From Jiella marina (GTDB lineage Bacteria; Pseudomonadota; Alphaproteobacteria; Rhizobiales; Rhizobiaceae), in the NCBI RefSeq assembly GCF_024359545.1, contig NZ_JAKQZG010000010.1:1-64000 (forward strand): 64,000 bases of DNA, given 5' to 3'. Below are positions 29,392 to 44,712 of the stretch, in pieces; position 1 is the stretch's first letter; every line of letters begins with the position of its first letter. The notes below the pieces were generated by a model. The model was not told the origin of the DNA. It saw nothing but the letters and a program-made list of their open reading frames with translations, and did not search any database. Made by a program: the position numbers and the translations under genes.

Positions 29392-29752
29392 GTAAGTTCC
29401 TCCCAAAACCGAAATACAAGCCGCGGCGCGCCACGGCCCGTCCGAACGACCTCCTATCGCTCGGTTGCGTCGATCGAAACATCAAACATCAGCTATTGTC
29501 AACAAAGATAATTCATGTAGATTTATTTATTATCGAATCGCTAACCGCATGCGGGCGTGACCCGATCCCCACGTGGCGCTTCGAGATGGTGGGGGATAGC
29601 ATCAGGCGGCCGGTCGCCCCGGCGACCCGTCCGCCACTTGGACCGCAGCGACGTTGTGCGGACGCGGGTCGCGCGAGTTCCCGTCGCCCGTTCAAACGTC
29701 TCCGGACCGCGGGACCGGGCGAGGCGAGGACGGGCGCCTTCGGAGGAGTGTG
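29392..29752. other. 361-bp frcB-ROK divergent promoter region
   Basis: The gap between frcB and the divergent ROK regulator has an AT-rich core (29490-29535). On the minus strand TTGACA lies at 29497-29502, a strong -35 for frcB with only a poor -10 at the right distance. No reading frame is convincing. Binding by the ROK protein is expected. Confidence 0.45.
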
Positions 29753-31006
29753 ATGGCCATCATGGACGATGATCTGGACGGCGCCGGCGGCGAAGCGCCC
29801 GAAAGCCGGGTGCGCGGCTCGAACCAGTCGGGACTGCGGGCCCACAACAAGCGGGCCGTCCTGTCGCTGATCCGCCGCCACGGCCGGATCGCGAAAGCCG
29901 AGATCGCGCGACGCACCGGCCTGTCTCCCCAGACCGCTTCGGTCATCATGCGCAGCCTGGAAGCCGAACAACTCGTCTTGCGAGACAAGCCGCAGCGCGG
30001 CCGTGTCGGTCAGCCCTCGATCCCGATGCGTCTCAACCCCGACGGTGCGTTCTCCCTCGGCCTGAAGATCGGCCGGCGTTCGGTGGATCTCGTCTTGATG
30101 GATTTCATCGGGCGCATCCGGGTGCGGGAGGGGCAGAACTATCCCTATCCGCGCCTTCAGACGATTCTGGACTTCGTTGCCGAAGCCGCTCCAAAGCTTC
30201 GCTCGGCGATCTCTTCCTCGCAGGCCAAGCGCATTTCCGGGCTTGGCGTGGCGATGCCCTACGAATTGTGGTCCTGGGGCGACGAGATCGGCGCGCCGGC
30301 GGATTCGATCGCCGAATGGAGGGACCTCGACATTGTCGCCGCCCTCCAGAATGTCTGCGATCTTCCGATCTATGTCGCCAATGACGCGACCGCGGCCTGC
30401 GCTGCCGAGAACGTGTTCGGCACCACCCAGTCGGCGGATTTCGTCTATTTCTTCGTGGGCGCGTTCGTCGGCGGCGGGATCGTGATGAATGGCGATCTCG
30501 TCTCGGGCCGGGGCGGCAATGCCGGGGCACTCGGCTCGATGCCGATCCCGCGTGAAGGGGGCGGTTCCGACCAGTTGATCAACTTCGCTTCCCTGCATGT
30601 TCTGGAAAAGATGTTCGAGGCGGAAGGTGGCGATGCCCTGCCGATCTGGCGCGGCGAGGAGACCTGGAAACAATTTGGTCCCTCGCTGGAACGATGGATC
30701 GATATCGCCGCTTACGGGCTCGCCCATGCCATCGTGGCGGCGAGTTCGGTCTACGATTTCGAGGCGGCGGTGATTGACGGGCGGATCCCCGAAAGCGTGC
30801 GGGCCCGTCTGGTCGCAAAGACGATAGCCGCGATGAAGCCGCTGAATCGTCAGGGACTGTCACCCATTGCGGTGGAGGTCGGGACGATCGGCGCGTCGGC
30901 CCGCGAAATCGGCTCGGCCAGCCTGCCCTTCTTCGCCCATTACCTTCTCGATCACCGGGTGCTGTTCACCGAGGGCGATCGACTTCCCTCTGTGATCGGT
31001 GGCTGA
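29753..31006 (+). CDS. ROK-family transcriptional regulator
   Basis: A 417-aa repressor-type ROK protein. The N-terminal winged helix reads AHNKRAVLSLIRRHGRIAKAEIARRTGLSPQTASVIMRSLEAE (residues about 31-73); the rest is a ROK/ASKHA sugar-binding domain with VANDATAACAAENVFG, GAFVGGGIVMNGDLVSGRGGNAG. The N-terminus begins with about 25 acidic residues not part of the fold. ATG 29753 has GGAGGAG upstream. Its divergent position makes it the probable fructose-pathway regulator (FrcR-like). The ROK zinc motif (HxCxxGxxGC) is absent; DNA-binding ROK proteins can lack it. Confidence 0.88.
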   Translation: MAIMDDDLDGAGGEAPESRVRGSNQSGLRAHNKRAVLSLIRRHGRIAKAEIARRTGLSPQTASVIMRSLEAEQLVLRDKPQRGRVGQPSIPMRLNPDGAFSLGLKIGRRSVDLVLMDFIGRIRVREGQNYPYPRLQTILDFVAEAAPKLRSAISSSQAKRISGLGVAMPYELWSWGDEIGAPADSIAEWRDLDIVAALQNVCDLPIYVANDATAACAAENVFGTTQSADFVYFFVGAFVGGGIVMNGDLVSGRGGNAGALGSMPIPREGGGSDQLINFASLHVLEKMFEAEGGDALPIWRGEETWKQFGPSLERWIDIAAYGLAHAIVAASSVYDFEAAVIDGRIPESVRARLVAKTIAAMKPLNRQGLSPIAVEVGTIGASAREIGSASLPFFAHYLLDHRVLFTEGDRLPSVIGG

Positions 31007-31202
31007 AGGCTGCGGTGATTCAAGGCGAAGCAGACCTGGCGGCAGAAAGCTCTGACGGTCTTTCCCGTTGTCGCCTGCGCCGGGCGAACCGGCGGGCGTT
31101 CAGGCAGGGCAATTTCTCCCGATGAATCCGGCGACTTCCGCGATTGCACGGGGCGATCGACTGGACATGACGTCTGGGGCTCCTATCCCTTAAGGCCACG
31201 CA

Positions 31203-31226
31203 GGAACCGGGCTCGCACCCGGCCGT
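31203..31226 (+). promoter_or_regulatory. Candidate EcfG-type promoter upstream of glgE
   Basis: GGAAC (31203-31207) and CGTT (31223-31226) are 15 bases apart. The general-stress sigma factor of alphaproteobacteria uses GGAAC-N16/17-CGTT, so this is one base short. The 270 bases between the ROK gene and glgE contain no gene. Confidence 0.25.
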
Positions 31227-31276
31227 TCTGCGGAGTGGAGAGCACCTGACCTGACATCCTTTTAGAAGGTTCGTCC

Positions 31277-33322
31277 ATGGCCGACGCCGCAATTGAGCCA
31301 CGCAAGTCCAAGAAAGCCGCCAAGGCGAAGAGCGCCGAAAGCGAGGCCGCGCTGCTGGCCCTGGCCGAAAACCGCGTCGCCATCGAGGGCGTGGAGCCAG
31401 AGATCGATGGGGGGCGCTTTGCCCTCAAACGACTCGTGGGCGAGCCCCTGACCATTTCGGCCGACATCTTCTGCGACGGACATGACAAGATCGACGCGGC
31501 TCTGATCTACGGTCCGGCCGATGCCGATCCGTCGAAATGGTCCGAGGTGAAGTTCGAGTTCCTCGTCAACGACCGTTGGGAAGCGACGATCCGTCTCGAC
31601 GAACCGGGTCCGTACCGCTTCTCCATCATTGCGTGGCGCGATCTTTACGCGACTTGGCGCGACGAGGCGAAGAAGAAGCGCGACGCCGGAAAGCTGACCG
31701 ATCTCGAACTGATCGAGGCGCGCGAACTCGTCCTCAAGGCCAAGGATTCGGGCCGCGGCGCCAAGGCCGATCACAAGAGCCTCGCCAAACTCCACGACAA
31801 GCTCGAGAAGATGGCCCAGAAGGGCGATGCGGACGGCCAGTACGAGCTGATGCAGTCCGACGAGGTGACGGCACTGCTCGAAGCCGCGGGCACGCGCACC
31901 AATCTCTCGCGCTATCCTGGCAACATTCCGGTCTGGGTCGACCGCGAGGCGGCCGGCTTTTCGTCCTGGTACGAGATCTTCCCGCGCTCCCAGTCAGGGG
32001 ACGTCAACCGCCACGGCACCTTCGACGACGTCATCAAGCGGCTGCCCGACATTCAGGCGATGGGCTTCGATGTCCTGTATTTCCCGCCGATCCATCCGAT
32101 CGGCTCAACCAACAAAAAGGGCAAGAACAACTCCCTGACCCCGGCGCCGGACGACCCGGGCAGCCCTTACGCCATCGGCTCCAAGGATGGCGGGCATGAT
32201 GCGATCCATCCCGAACTCGGCTCGTTCGAGGATTTCTCCCGGCTGATCGAAGAGGCGAAGAAGCACGGCCTCGAGATCGCCATCGACTTTGCCATTCAGT
32301 GTTCGCCCGACCATCCCTGGATCAAGGAGCATCCGGAGTGGTTCGACTGGCGGCCGGATGGCACGATCAAGTTCGCCGAGAACCCGCCGAAGAAATACGA
32401 GGACATCGTCAACGTCCATTTCTACCGCGGCGCGCTGCCGTCGATCTGGTACGAGTTGCGCGACATCGTCCTGTTCTGGCTGAACAAGGGCGTGAGGATC
32501 TTCCGCGTCGACAATCCGCACACCAAGCCGTTCCCCTTCTGGGAATGGATGATCGCCGAGGTCCGCAAGGTCGATCCCGGCGCGATCTTCCTGGCCGAAG
32601 CCTTCACCCGGCCGAAGGTCATGAAGCGCCTCGCCAAGGTCGGCTACAATCAGTCCTACTCCTACTTCACCTGGCGGAACGAGAAGTGGGAGCTCGCCGA
32701 ATATCTGACCGAGCTGACTCAGGAGGAATGCGCCGAATACATGCGGCCAAATTTCTTCGTGAACACGCCGGACATCAATCCGATCTATCTCCAGACGAGC
32801 GGCCGGCCGGGCTTTCGCACGCGCCTTGCGCTCGCGGCCACGCTCGCCGGCAATTACGGCGTCTATTCCGGATTCGAGCTCTGCGAATTCCTGCCCGTGC
32901 CGGGCAAGGAGGAATACCTCAATTCGGAAAAATACGAGATCCGCGCCTTCGACTGGCACGCCGAGGGCAACATCCGCGACGACGTGGCCTTCTTCAACGG
33001 CCTGCGGCGCTCGGAACCCGCGCTGCAGGACTTCCGCTCGCTCGCCTTCTTCAATTTCTGGAACGACCAGATCCTCTATTACGGCAAGCGCACCGCTGAC
33101 CGGTCGAACTATTTGATCTTCATGGTCAATCTCGATCCCCACCACGCCCAGGGCGGGCATTTCGAGGTGCCGCTCTGGGAGTTTGGCCTGCCGGACGACG
33201 GATCCGTGGTCGCCGAAAACCTCGTCACCGGCCAGCCGATCACCTGGCACGGCAAGATCCAGCACTGGTGGCTGAACCCGGCCGACTGCCCCTATGCCGT
33301 CTTCAAGCTCCGGCCGGCCTAG
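31277..33322 (+). CDS. glgE: Alpha-1,4-glucan:maltose-1-phosphate maltosyltransferase
   Basis: GH13_3 enzyme that adds maltosyl units from maltose-1-phosphate to alpha-glucan. An N-terminal Ala/Lys-rich tail and a DUF3416-like domain are followed by YEIFPRSQSGD, then the catalytic barrel with VLYFPPIHPIGSTNKKGKNN, the nucleophile Asp in GVRIFRVDNPHTKPFPFW, the acid/base Glu in IFLAEAFTRPKVM, and YSYFTWRNEKWEL. At 681 aa it has the usual length. ATG 31277 is preceded by GAAGG. First gene of an operon with treS-mak and glgB. Confidence 0.96.
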   Translation: MADAAIEPRKSKKAAKAKSAESEAALLALAENRVAIEGVEPEIDGGRFALKRLVGEPLTISADIFCDGHDKIDAALIYGPADADPSKWSEVKFEFLVNDRWEATIRLDEPGPYRFSIIAWRDLYATWRDEAKKKRDAGKLTDLELIEARELVLKAKDSGRGAKADHKSLAKLHDKLEKMAQKGDADGQYELMQSDEVTALLEAAGTRTNLSRYPGNIPVWVDREAAGFSSWYEIFPRSQSGDVNRHGTFDDVIKRLPDIQAMGFDVLYFPPIHPIGSTNKKGKNNSLTPAPDDPGSPYAIGSKDGGHDAIHPELGSFEDFSRLIEEAKKHGLEIAIDFAIQCSPDHPWIKEHPEWFDWRPDGTIKFAENPPKKYEDIVNVHFYRGALPSIWYELRDIVLFWLNKGVRIFRVDNPHTKPFPFWEWMIAEVRKVDPGAIFLAEAFTRPKVMKRLAKVGYNQSYSYFTWRNEKWELAEYLTELTQEECAEYMRPNFFVNTPDINPIYLQTSGRPGFRTRLALAATLAGNYGVYSGFELCEFLPVPGKEEYLNSEKYEIRAFDWHAEGNIRDDVAFFNGLRRSEPALQDFRSLAFFNFWNDQILYYGKRTADRSNYLIFMVNLDPHHAQGGHFEVPLWEFGLPDDGSVVAENLVTGQPITWHGKIQHWWLNPADCPYAVFKLRPA

Positions 33323-33391
33323 CGGCTTTCAAATCCCTCGCGCCGCACACCCGGACCATCACCCATCCCGACCGGAACGACTGAAAACTTC

Positions 33392-38940
<5,549 letters not shown>

Positions 38941-38959
38941 TGGCGCGGCCCGCGAGCGC

Positions 38960-40162
38960 TCAGGCCGTTGCCGGGCCGTTTCGTGCCAGGGGCGATGGCG
39001 GCGGGGCACCGGCCGCAAGGCGAAGGGGTTTGGCGATGACCACGCGGTCGCGGCCCGACCGCTTCGCCTCGTAGAGCGCGCCGTCGGCGAGTTCCATCAG
39101 CAATTCGAGGCTGCCGGCCTGGCGCGTTGTCGCGAGGCCGATGCTGACGCTGAGTTCCAGCCCGGCGTGGCGGCGCGAGACGGCTGCGGCGAAACTGGTT
39201 CTGATCGTTTCGGCTTCCGCCGCGGCCGAGGCGGCCGTCCGACCCTTCAGGAGGATGGCGAATTCCTCGCCGCCCAGGCGCGCAAAGACGTCCTTGCGTG
39301 ACACTCGCTCGGAGACGGCGGAGGCCAGGCACTGGAGAATCTCGTCGCCGAACGCATGGCCATGGGTGTCGTTCACCTGCTTGAAGTGATCGATGTCGAG
39401 GACCAGAAGCGCGACCTCCTCGTTTGGAGAACTCCCGGCGATCATCGCCCGCGCCCTGGAAGAGAACGCCCGCCTGTTGGCTATCCCGGTCAGAAAGTCC
39501 GTGTCGGCCAGTCGTTCGAGCGACGACTCCCGTTTCTCCCGGTTCCAGGCGATGAGCAGGTAGCTGAGGAGCATCGCGGACCAGATGCCCTCCATCATCA
39601 CCAGCGTCAGGTCGACGCCGGTCAGCAGTTCGGCTGCGGCCCCACTGGGGTTCTGGATCGTCCAGACCAGCCTTCCTACATGGAAGAGTGTGCGGAGCCC
39701 GAACAGAAGCACAAGCGCCAGAGAGATGGCTCCCATCGGGCGGTATTTGAAGACCAGCCAGCCGGCGATGAGAGAATAGAAGGCCATCCCTGCCGAGACG
39801 ACCACGACGCGGTCGTCGAAGGACGCGGCAGCAGGGCAGAACTGCCAGAAGACGAGCCACAACGCACCCCCAAGCCATGCGATTCCCGTCAGATCCTTTC
39901 GGCCGACGAAATGCGCCACGCCGGCGAAAAGCGCCCCGTAGCCGAGGAGCAGCGCTGCATTTCCAACGCCGATCGACAGCCCGTTGAGACCGACCAGTCT
40001 GAGAGGCAGGAAAGCCACGGATAGGCCGGCGAGCAGGAAGCCGGCACACCACCAGATCATCGCGGACTCGTGGCCCCTGCGCCATTCAATGAAGGTCGAG
40101 GCGGCTGCGATGGCGCAGGCACCCGACAGAAGAATGAACAGGATCTCGAGACTACCGGGCAT
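38960..40162 (-). CDS. Membrane-bound diguanylate cyclase
   Basis: Makes cyclic di-GMP from two GTP. The first 205 residues carry six or seven hydrophobic helices of the 7TM-like sensory type starting MPGSLEILFILLSGACAIAAAS. The GGDEF domain begins at LADTDFLTGIANRRAF and has the active site FARLGGEEFAILL and DIDHFKQVNDTHGHAFGDEIL, so catalytic residues are complete. The inhibitory I-site RxxD, five residues before GGEEF, is absent (SRKD instead), so feedback inhibition is unlikely. Its stop is 19 bases from the convergent glgB stop. Strongly resembles the next gene; a tandem duplication. Confidence 0.92.
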   Translation of the reverse strand: MPGSLEILFILLSGACAIAAASTFIEWRRGHESAMIWWCAGFLLAGLSVAFLPLRLVGLNGLSIGVGNAALLLGYGALFAGVAHFVGRKDLTGIAWLGGALWLVFWQFCPAAASFDDRVVVVSAGMAFYSLIAGWLVFKYRPMGAISLALVLLFGLRTLFHVGRLVWTIQNPSGAAAELLTGVDLTLVMMEGIWSAMLLSYLLIAWNREKRESSLERLADTDFLTGIANRRAFSSRARAMIAGSSPNEEVALLVLDIDHFKQVNDTHGHAFGDEILQCLASAVSERVSRKDVFARLGGEEFAILLKGRTAASAAAEAETIRTSFAAAVSRRHAGLELSVSIGLATTRQAGSLELLMELADGALYEAKRSGRDRVVIAKPLRLAAGAPPPSPLARNGPATA

Positions 40163-40356
40163 GATGTCTATCGCAACAACCGTGCTCTTCCCGATCGCGC
40201 AGAACGCGAAGCGTCAATACCGTCTTACGCCACGACAGTTGTGGACTTCTTAAGACTGAAGCTTCTGCCGGCCTGAGAACTGGGAAACATGCTGTCTGAC
40301 GCATACCCGGTCATGAAGACGTGAAACGCTTCGCTCGGCGGCGAGAGCCGTTTGCG

Positions 40357-41571
40357 TCAAACCGGGTAGGCCAGGCCTTTCGAGACCGGTTGGGATGTGG
40401 CTTTGGTGGCGGATGAGGCCGCTTTTCGCACCGCGGGGGTTATCATCTCGACGCGGTTCCGCCCCTTGCTCTTGGCCAGATAGAGCGCGTCGTCGGCCCA
40501 TTTCATCAATTCGTCCAGATCTGCCGCCTGCCGGGTCGTGGCAACACCGATGCTGACGGTCGCGGTTCGTCCGAGGCTCGTCACACCTCTCGTCCGGCTC
40601 TCGAAGTCGAGACGGATGGCTTCAGCCATCGTCGCGGCAACGGCCGCATTCCCGCCGGGTAGAAGCAGCGCGAATTCCTCTCCTCCGAGGCGGGCGAAGG
40701 AGTCGGTCGGTCCGACGTGTCGACGCACGATCTCGGCGAATTCCTTCAAGATCTCGTCGCCGAAGGCGTGACCATGTTCGTCGTTGATCTGCTTGAAATG
40801 GTCAAGATCGAGCATCAGGAGCGCCGTCTCTTCCAGGCTCGTCGACTGCGCCACGATGGCTTCGCCCTTCAGCACGAAGGCGCGCCGGTTGTCCGCGCCG
40901 GTGAGAGCATCGGTCTCGGCCAGTCTCACCAGGGAACTCTCCCGGCTCTCATGCGTGAGCGCCAGCAGGAGATGTCCGAGAAGGACCGTTGACCACAGCC
41001 CCCACATCAGGACGATCGTCACGCCATAGCCCGCCAGCAGCGGATGGTTGAAGTCCAGGCCCGTAGCGGCGGCAACCCCTCTCGCGACGGAGAAAGCTGC
41101 CCGCAATGCGAAGACCCCGGCGACAAGCTGGACGAGCCAACTCCGGCTGGCGAAGCGAAGCAGAAAATGGGCGCCCGCATAAGAGTAGATGGCAGTAATG
41201 CTGGAGGAAAGGGCGAGGCGCCAGCCTTGTTGGTCCGCCAGGGGGCTGAACATCCAGAAGACCAGCCAAACCGCGGCTCCCACCACACCGTATTTTGCGA
41301 GGTTGGGCCGTCCGCAGAACGCCGCGACTCCCGAAAAGAGCATGCCGTGCCCGAGGAGTACCAGCACGATGGCAGCACCGAGCGAGGGAACGCCCCAGGA
41401 CGAAAAGCGAAGGGGCAGGAGAGCTGCAGACATGCTGAGGGCGAGAAAGGCCGAAAAGAACCATGCCAGGGCGATATCGCGGCACCGCAGCCACTCGGCG
41501 AACATGACCGCGGCGGCAATGAGATTCGTACCTATCAACAGCACGAGGATAGTATCGACGTCGATCAGCAT
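40357..41571 (-). CDS. Membrane-bound diguanylate cyclase, tandem paralogue
   Basis: A 404-aa protein with the same layout as its neighbour: hydrophobic helices to about residue 205 (MLIDVDTILVLLIGTNLIAAAVMFAEWLR), then a GGDEF domain with LAETDALTGADNRRAF, DLDHFKQINDEHGHAFGDEIL and SFARLGGEEFALLL. GPTD occupies the I-site position instead of RxxD. Both genes share the upstream sequence GTTGCGAT near the start and GCGTAAG further up (minus strand), which supports duplication of the gene with its promoter. The ligand of the membrane sensor is unknown. 194 bases separate the two genes. Confidence 0.92.
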   Translation of the reverse strand: MLIDVDTILVLLIGTNLIAAAVMFAEWLRCRDIALAWFFSAFLALSMSAALLPLRFSSWGVPSLGAAIVLVLLGHGMLFSGVAAFCGRPNLAKYGVVGAAVWLVFWMFSPLADQQGWRLALSSSITAIYSYAGAHFLLRFASRSWLVQLVAGVFALRAAFSVARGVAAATGLDFNHPLLAGYGVTIVLMWGLWSTVLLGHLLLALTHESRESSLVRLAETDALTGADNRRAFVLKGEAIVAQSTSLEETALLMLDLDHFKQINDEHGHAFGDEILKEFAEIVRRHVGPTDSFARLGGEEFALLLPGGNAAVAATMAEAIRLDFESRTRGVTSLGRTATVSIGVATTRQAADLDELMKWADDALYLAKSKGRNRVEMITPAVRKAASSATKATSQPVSKGLAYPV

Positions 41572-42261
41572 ATCTTCTCAATCGCAACGGTCGCATTTCG
41601 TCACAAAGACGCTAACTCCCAAAGGTCGAAAAAAGCCTTACGCTACGAGCGCGCTTCCGATGGTTCCGGTGCGAAGTTCGTAGGCAGCACATGAAAGTGA
41701 ACGCTTCGCATTCGTCGGACTCGGGCAGCGAAGGGCTGGAGGCGTCCGGCAAAACCCGTCAGGCCGCGCCGGCGCCCGCCGGAACTCGGTCCACCGAGCG
41801 ACTCGTTTCCTGCAGCCCCGAGCCGACAAAGACGCCGGCGATGGGGGAGACATCGCGATAGTATTGCCCCCGCAGCGACGACGATGTGATCGTCATCCGA
41901 CGTCTCGCCATTCGTCAGGACGAAGCCGAATTAGCCACGATTCGGGCCGACCGGGCGACACATTCTCTCCTGTCGCGCCGCGACTGAGTTCGAGATCCGA
42001 ATCTCCCGCACGGCTTGCGCGGTCGCGCCGATCATCGTTCAACCTGCTTCTTCGGATAAAGCTGCCGAGTGGCAACAGGATGTGGCGCATGACGTAAAGA
42101 ATTGTCGGCAAATAGCGATGATTATTTATCAATGATTTGCGCCGATCAAACGCATACGTGTTCGCTCTACTGCGGGTTGTTTGTTGACATTATGCGTCAA
42201 GAGGCTTCGTCTGACGAGGCAAGGCAGTCTTCGATGTGAATACTGAAGCGGAGATCAGGCC
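41572..42261. other. 690-bp gap holding a dead gene fragment and the promoter of the unknown pair
   Basis: Contains the 3' remnant of a transglutaminase gene (41759-41958, separate entry) and an AT-rich segment (42100-42200). Near 42184-42200 is TTGAC-N7-GTCAA, an operator-like inverted repeat, and at about 42209-42219 TCGTC-T-GACGA. No intact gene is present. Confidence 0.6.
41759..41958 (-). pseudogene. Decayed 3' end of a transglutaminase-like gene
   Basis: The minus strand encodes a C-terminal fragment related to the intact protein at 46046-46939. In one frame it reads DVSPIAGVFV...QETSRSVDRVP and ends at a TGA (41759-41761); the intact protein has DVSPIAGVFV...QETSHSVDVVP. Further upstream the homologous text is FGFVLTNGETSDDDHIVV against VGFDPTNGVTAGDDHIVV, in another frame: one base is inserted near 41872, and a TAA replaces the conserved Trp (41931-41933). 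The catalytic Asp is lost. My hand alignment of 41791-41951 with 46081-46241 gives about four of five bases identical. Homology fades beyond about 41958. Confidence 0.8.
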
Positions 42262-44712
42262 ATGGAAGATGAATCCCGGATAACCGACACAGATGAAGCC
42301 GGCGTATCCGCCAATTCCAATCCGTTTCAGACACTGTCGACCATGCGACAGACGAAGACCGTCGCGAAGGCGGTCTCGGCTGACCGGGAAGGTGTCTTTT
42401 TCCAGAACGCGGCCGGCGAACTCGAAATTCTCGCGATCGGGACGGATCTCGAGCTCAACCGGATCAAGCGGGATGCGGCGAGCGACACGGGCTGGAGCCT
42501 CCAGGCGACGGGCATCAGCGCCTATGCCCTCGCCAAACCCGATCCGAGCACTGCGGACGCCAACACGCCGATCTTCGCCGTCATCAAGGGAGGCGACGGC
42601 AGGCCCGCCTTCGCCCGGATGGAATACGAGAAGGAAACCGACAGCTTCCGGCCCGCCCAGATCGGCGGGGAGATCATCACCTTTCCCCTCGCCACGGATG
42701 TGATCAGCTTCGCCGTCCTGCAGGATCCCAAATTCCCGGATCAGTTCCAGCTTACGGCCACGGTCGTATCGGGAACGGTCTACAAGTCCTGCTATGTCAG
42801 GACCGGCTCCTTTGCGCAGCCGACGGTGAAGCCCCTGTGGTTCTATGAAACCGCGCTGCTGGGCGGATCGAAAGTTCAGACGCTCAGCCGTTTTCGTGCG
42901 CCCTCCGGAGGCGATACGTCGGATTACTCGTTCCTGACCATCGCCGGTCGGATGCTGACCACTTATCTGCCGAGCCATGTTCATCCGACCCCATCCTTCG
43001 ACGACCTGGACGTCGTCAAGGATGTGACGCCGGGCTCCGTGCCCGCGCCGACGACAGCCCGGCTGTTCGAGATCGCCGGCGCATCGAGCGAAGCGCCGGA
43101 AGTGTTCCTTATCGACGACGAGAAAACTCTCAAATGCGCGACGGGAGCACCTGCCGACGCCAGCGACAACGCGACCATTTGGCCGTCAAACTATCAGACC
43201 GTACCGACGACCACGCAGTTCGGCGACACCGTCTCCATCACCAAGCTGAAAGCCGTTCGCTTGGGAAATGGCCTGCCGACCCAACTCTTCGGCCTCGCAA
43301 AAAACGGAACGCTCCTGCATTTCCCGCGCCAAGCCGACGGAACATGGCTGCCGGTGGTCGATACCGGTGTGCCGGCCTCCAACATCGCCGTCACCGAACT
43401 CGGCGATGCCGGCCAGGATGACGACAGCGCCGTGCGCGTGGCGGCGGTCAGTTCGTCGGGCGATCTGAGACTTCTCCGCATCACGACGGCCGGCGAATAC
43501 ATCGTCGAGCCGATCGATTTCGAGGACGATCAGACGGCAAAGACGCTGACGGATGTCTATCGCTACACGACGCGCCTGGTCGTCACCGACGAGAACGGCC
43601 TGCCGCAGCCGAAGCTGACGGTCATGCTGAAGTCCTCGACGGAACTCGCCGCCACCGTCAACAATGTCCAGATCCTGCTTCCCAACGCCTTTCCCATCGC
43701 GGTCACCACCGACGGGCTTGGGCATCTGACGATCATCGCCGATCTGAACGAGCAGTTGGGAGCGCCCTCGTTCAGCCTGGAATCGGACGCGTTCCCCGAC
43801 GGGCCGATGACCACGAGCCCGCAGGAAACCGTCAGAAGCGTCCTGCGCGATGTTTCGGGCGACATGCTGCAGGCGGCGACCGATCCCGCGAGCGGCCAGC
43901 CGGTCATTCCGGACAAGGACGGCAAGACGAACTATGGCGACATCGCTTCGGCCCTCAACAAGGCTATGCAACCGGCCTCCAAGTTCGACGATTTCGCCCC
44001 GCTCGACGTGAATATCCAGGCCCTGGACGTTGCGGGCAGCGGTTTTTCCGTCGATTTCACCGATGACGGTATCCGTACTTCCGATGTGGCGGATGAGGAC
44101 TTCGAGGCGTTCTGGGGGGCTGCGGCCGAGATCGAAGGAACCCGCGACTTCGAAGAGCCTCTCGGCTTCTTCCACGGCGTGAATTGGGGCGCGGCCTGGC
44201 GGGCCATCAAGGATGGGCTGGTAAAGGCCACCAAGGTGGTGATCAAGGGCGCGCGCGCCGTGATCACGATCGCGGGCAAGGCTTATCGTTTCACGCTCAA
44301 GGCTGCGCGCGACTTCTTCGACTTCGCCCAGGCGCTCCTCGAAATCGCTGGGGCGGCGTTCGGGCGTCTGGTGGGCTGGTTGCTCAAGGAACTGGGCTTC
44401 TTCACCGACTGGGTGCAGGTCATCAAGAACAAGAATGCGCTGAAGCGCTACGTCAAGGCCAAGCTGCCCGTGCTGATCGGCAGGCTGCCGGACCCGGCCG
44501 GGCTGAAGCCGATGATCGACCAGTATTTCATGACGTTCGAGAACGACCTCGAACAGCTCTTCATGACCGCGAATGCTGTTCTCGGCGAGCGAAACCGAAC
44601 CCTCGGTGCGGCGGCCAAGGGGCGCTACAACCAGATGCCGTCACGGGCCGCCTTGCGGGCGACGACGGCCATGAGCGGGCCCCCGATCGGCTTCGGATTG
44701 CTGGACCGGTGA
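42262..44712 (+). CDS. Large protein of unknown function, first gene of an unassigned pair
   Basis: I do not recognise this 816-aa protein. Residues 1-40 look disordered and acidic. Residues 40-430 are beta-rich with repeated short motifs of aromatic-Asn/Asp-Gly type (GVFFQNAAGELEILAIGTD, LFGLAKNGTLLHFPRQADG, VSSSGDLRLLRITTAGEYIV), suggesting a propeller or tectonin-like lectin fold. Residues 432-515 (YRYTTRLVVTDENGLPQP and VTTDGLGHLTIIADL) resemble an Ig-like or carboxypeptidase-regulatory strand domain. Residues 635-720 hold amphipathic, basic helices (AWRAIKDGLVKATKVVIKG, FDFAQALLEIAGAAFGRLVGWLL) that could bind or enter membranes. No signal peptide. It overlaps the next gene by 4 bases (GTGA). 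Confidence 0.75.
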   Translation: MEDESRITDTDEAGVSANSNPFQTLSTMRQTKTVAKAVSADREGVFFQNAAGELEILAIGTDLELNRIKRDAASDTGWSLQATGISAYALAKPDPSTADANTPIFAVIKGGDGRPAFARMEYEKETDSFRPAQIGGEIITFPLATDVISFAVLQDPKFPDQFQLTATVVSGTVYKSCYVRTGSFAQPTVKPLWFYETALLGGSKVQTLSRFRAPSGGDTSDYSFLTIAGRMLTTYLPSHVHPTPSFDDLDVVKDVTPGSVPAPTTARLFEIAGASSEAPEVFLIDDEKTLKCATGAPADASDNATIWPSNYQTVPTTTQFGDTVSITKLKAVRLGNGLPTQLFGLAKNGTLLHFPRQADGTWLPVVDTGVPASNIAVTELGDAGQDDDSAVRVAAVSSSGDLRLLRITTAGEYIVEPIDFEDDQTAKTLTDVYRYTTRLVVTDENGLPQPKLTVMLKSSTELAATVNNVQILLPNAFPIAVTTDGLGHLTIIADLNEQLGAPSFSLESDAFPDGPMTTSPQETVRSVLRDVSGDMLQAATDPASGQPVIPDKDGKTNYGDIASALNKAMQPASKFDDFAPLDVNIQALDVAGSGFSVDFTDDGIRTSDVADEDFEAFWGAAAEIEGTRDFEEPLGFFHGVNWGAAWRAIKDGLVKATKVVIKGARAVITIAGKAYRFTLKAARDFFDFAQALLEIAGAAFGRLVGWLLKELGFFTDWVQVIKNKNALKRYVKAKLPVLIGRLPDPAGLKPMIDQYFMTFENDLEQLFMTANAVLGERNRTLGAAAKGRYNQMPSRAALRATTAMSGPPIGFGLLDR

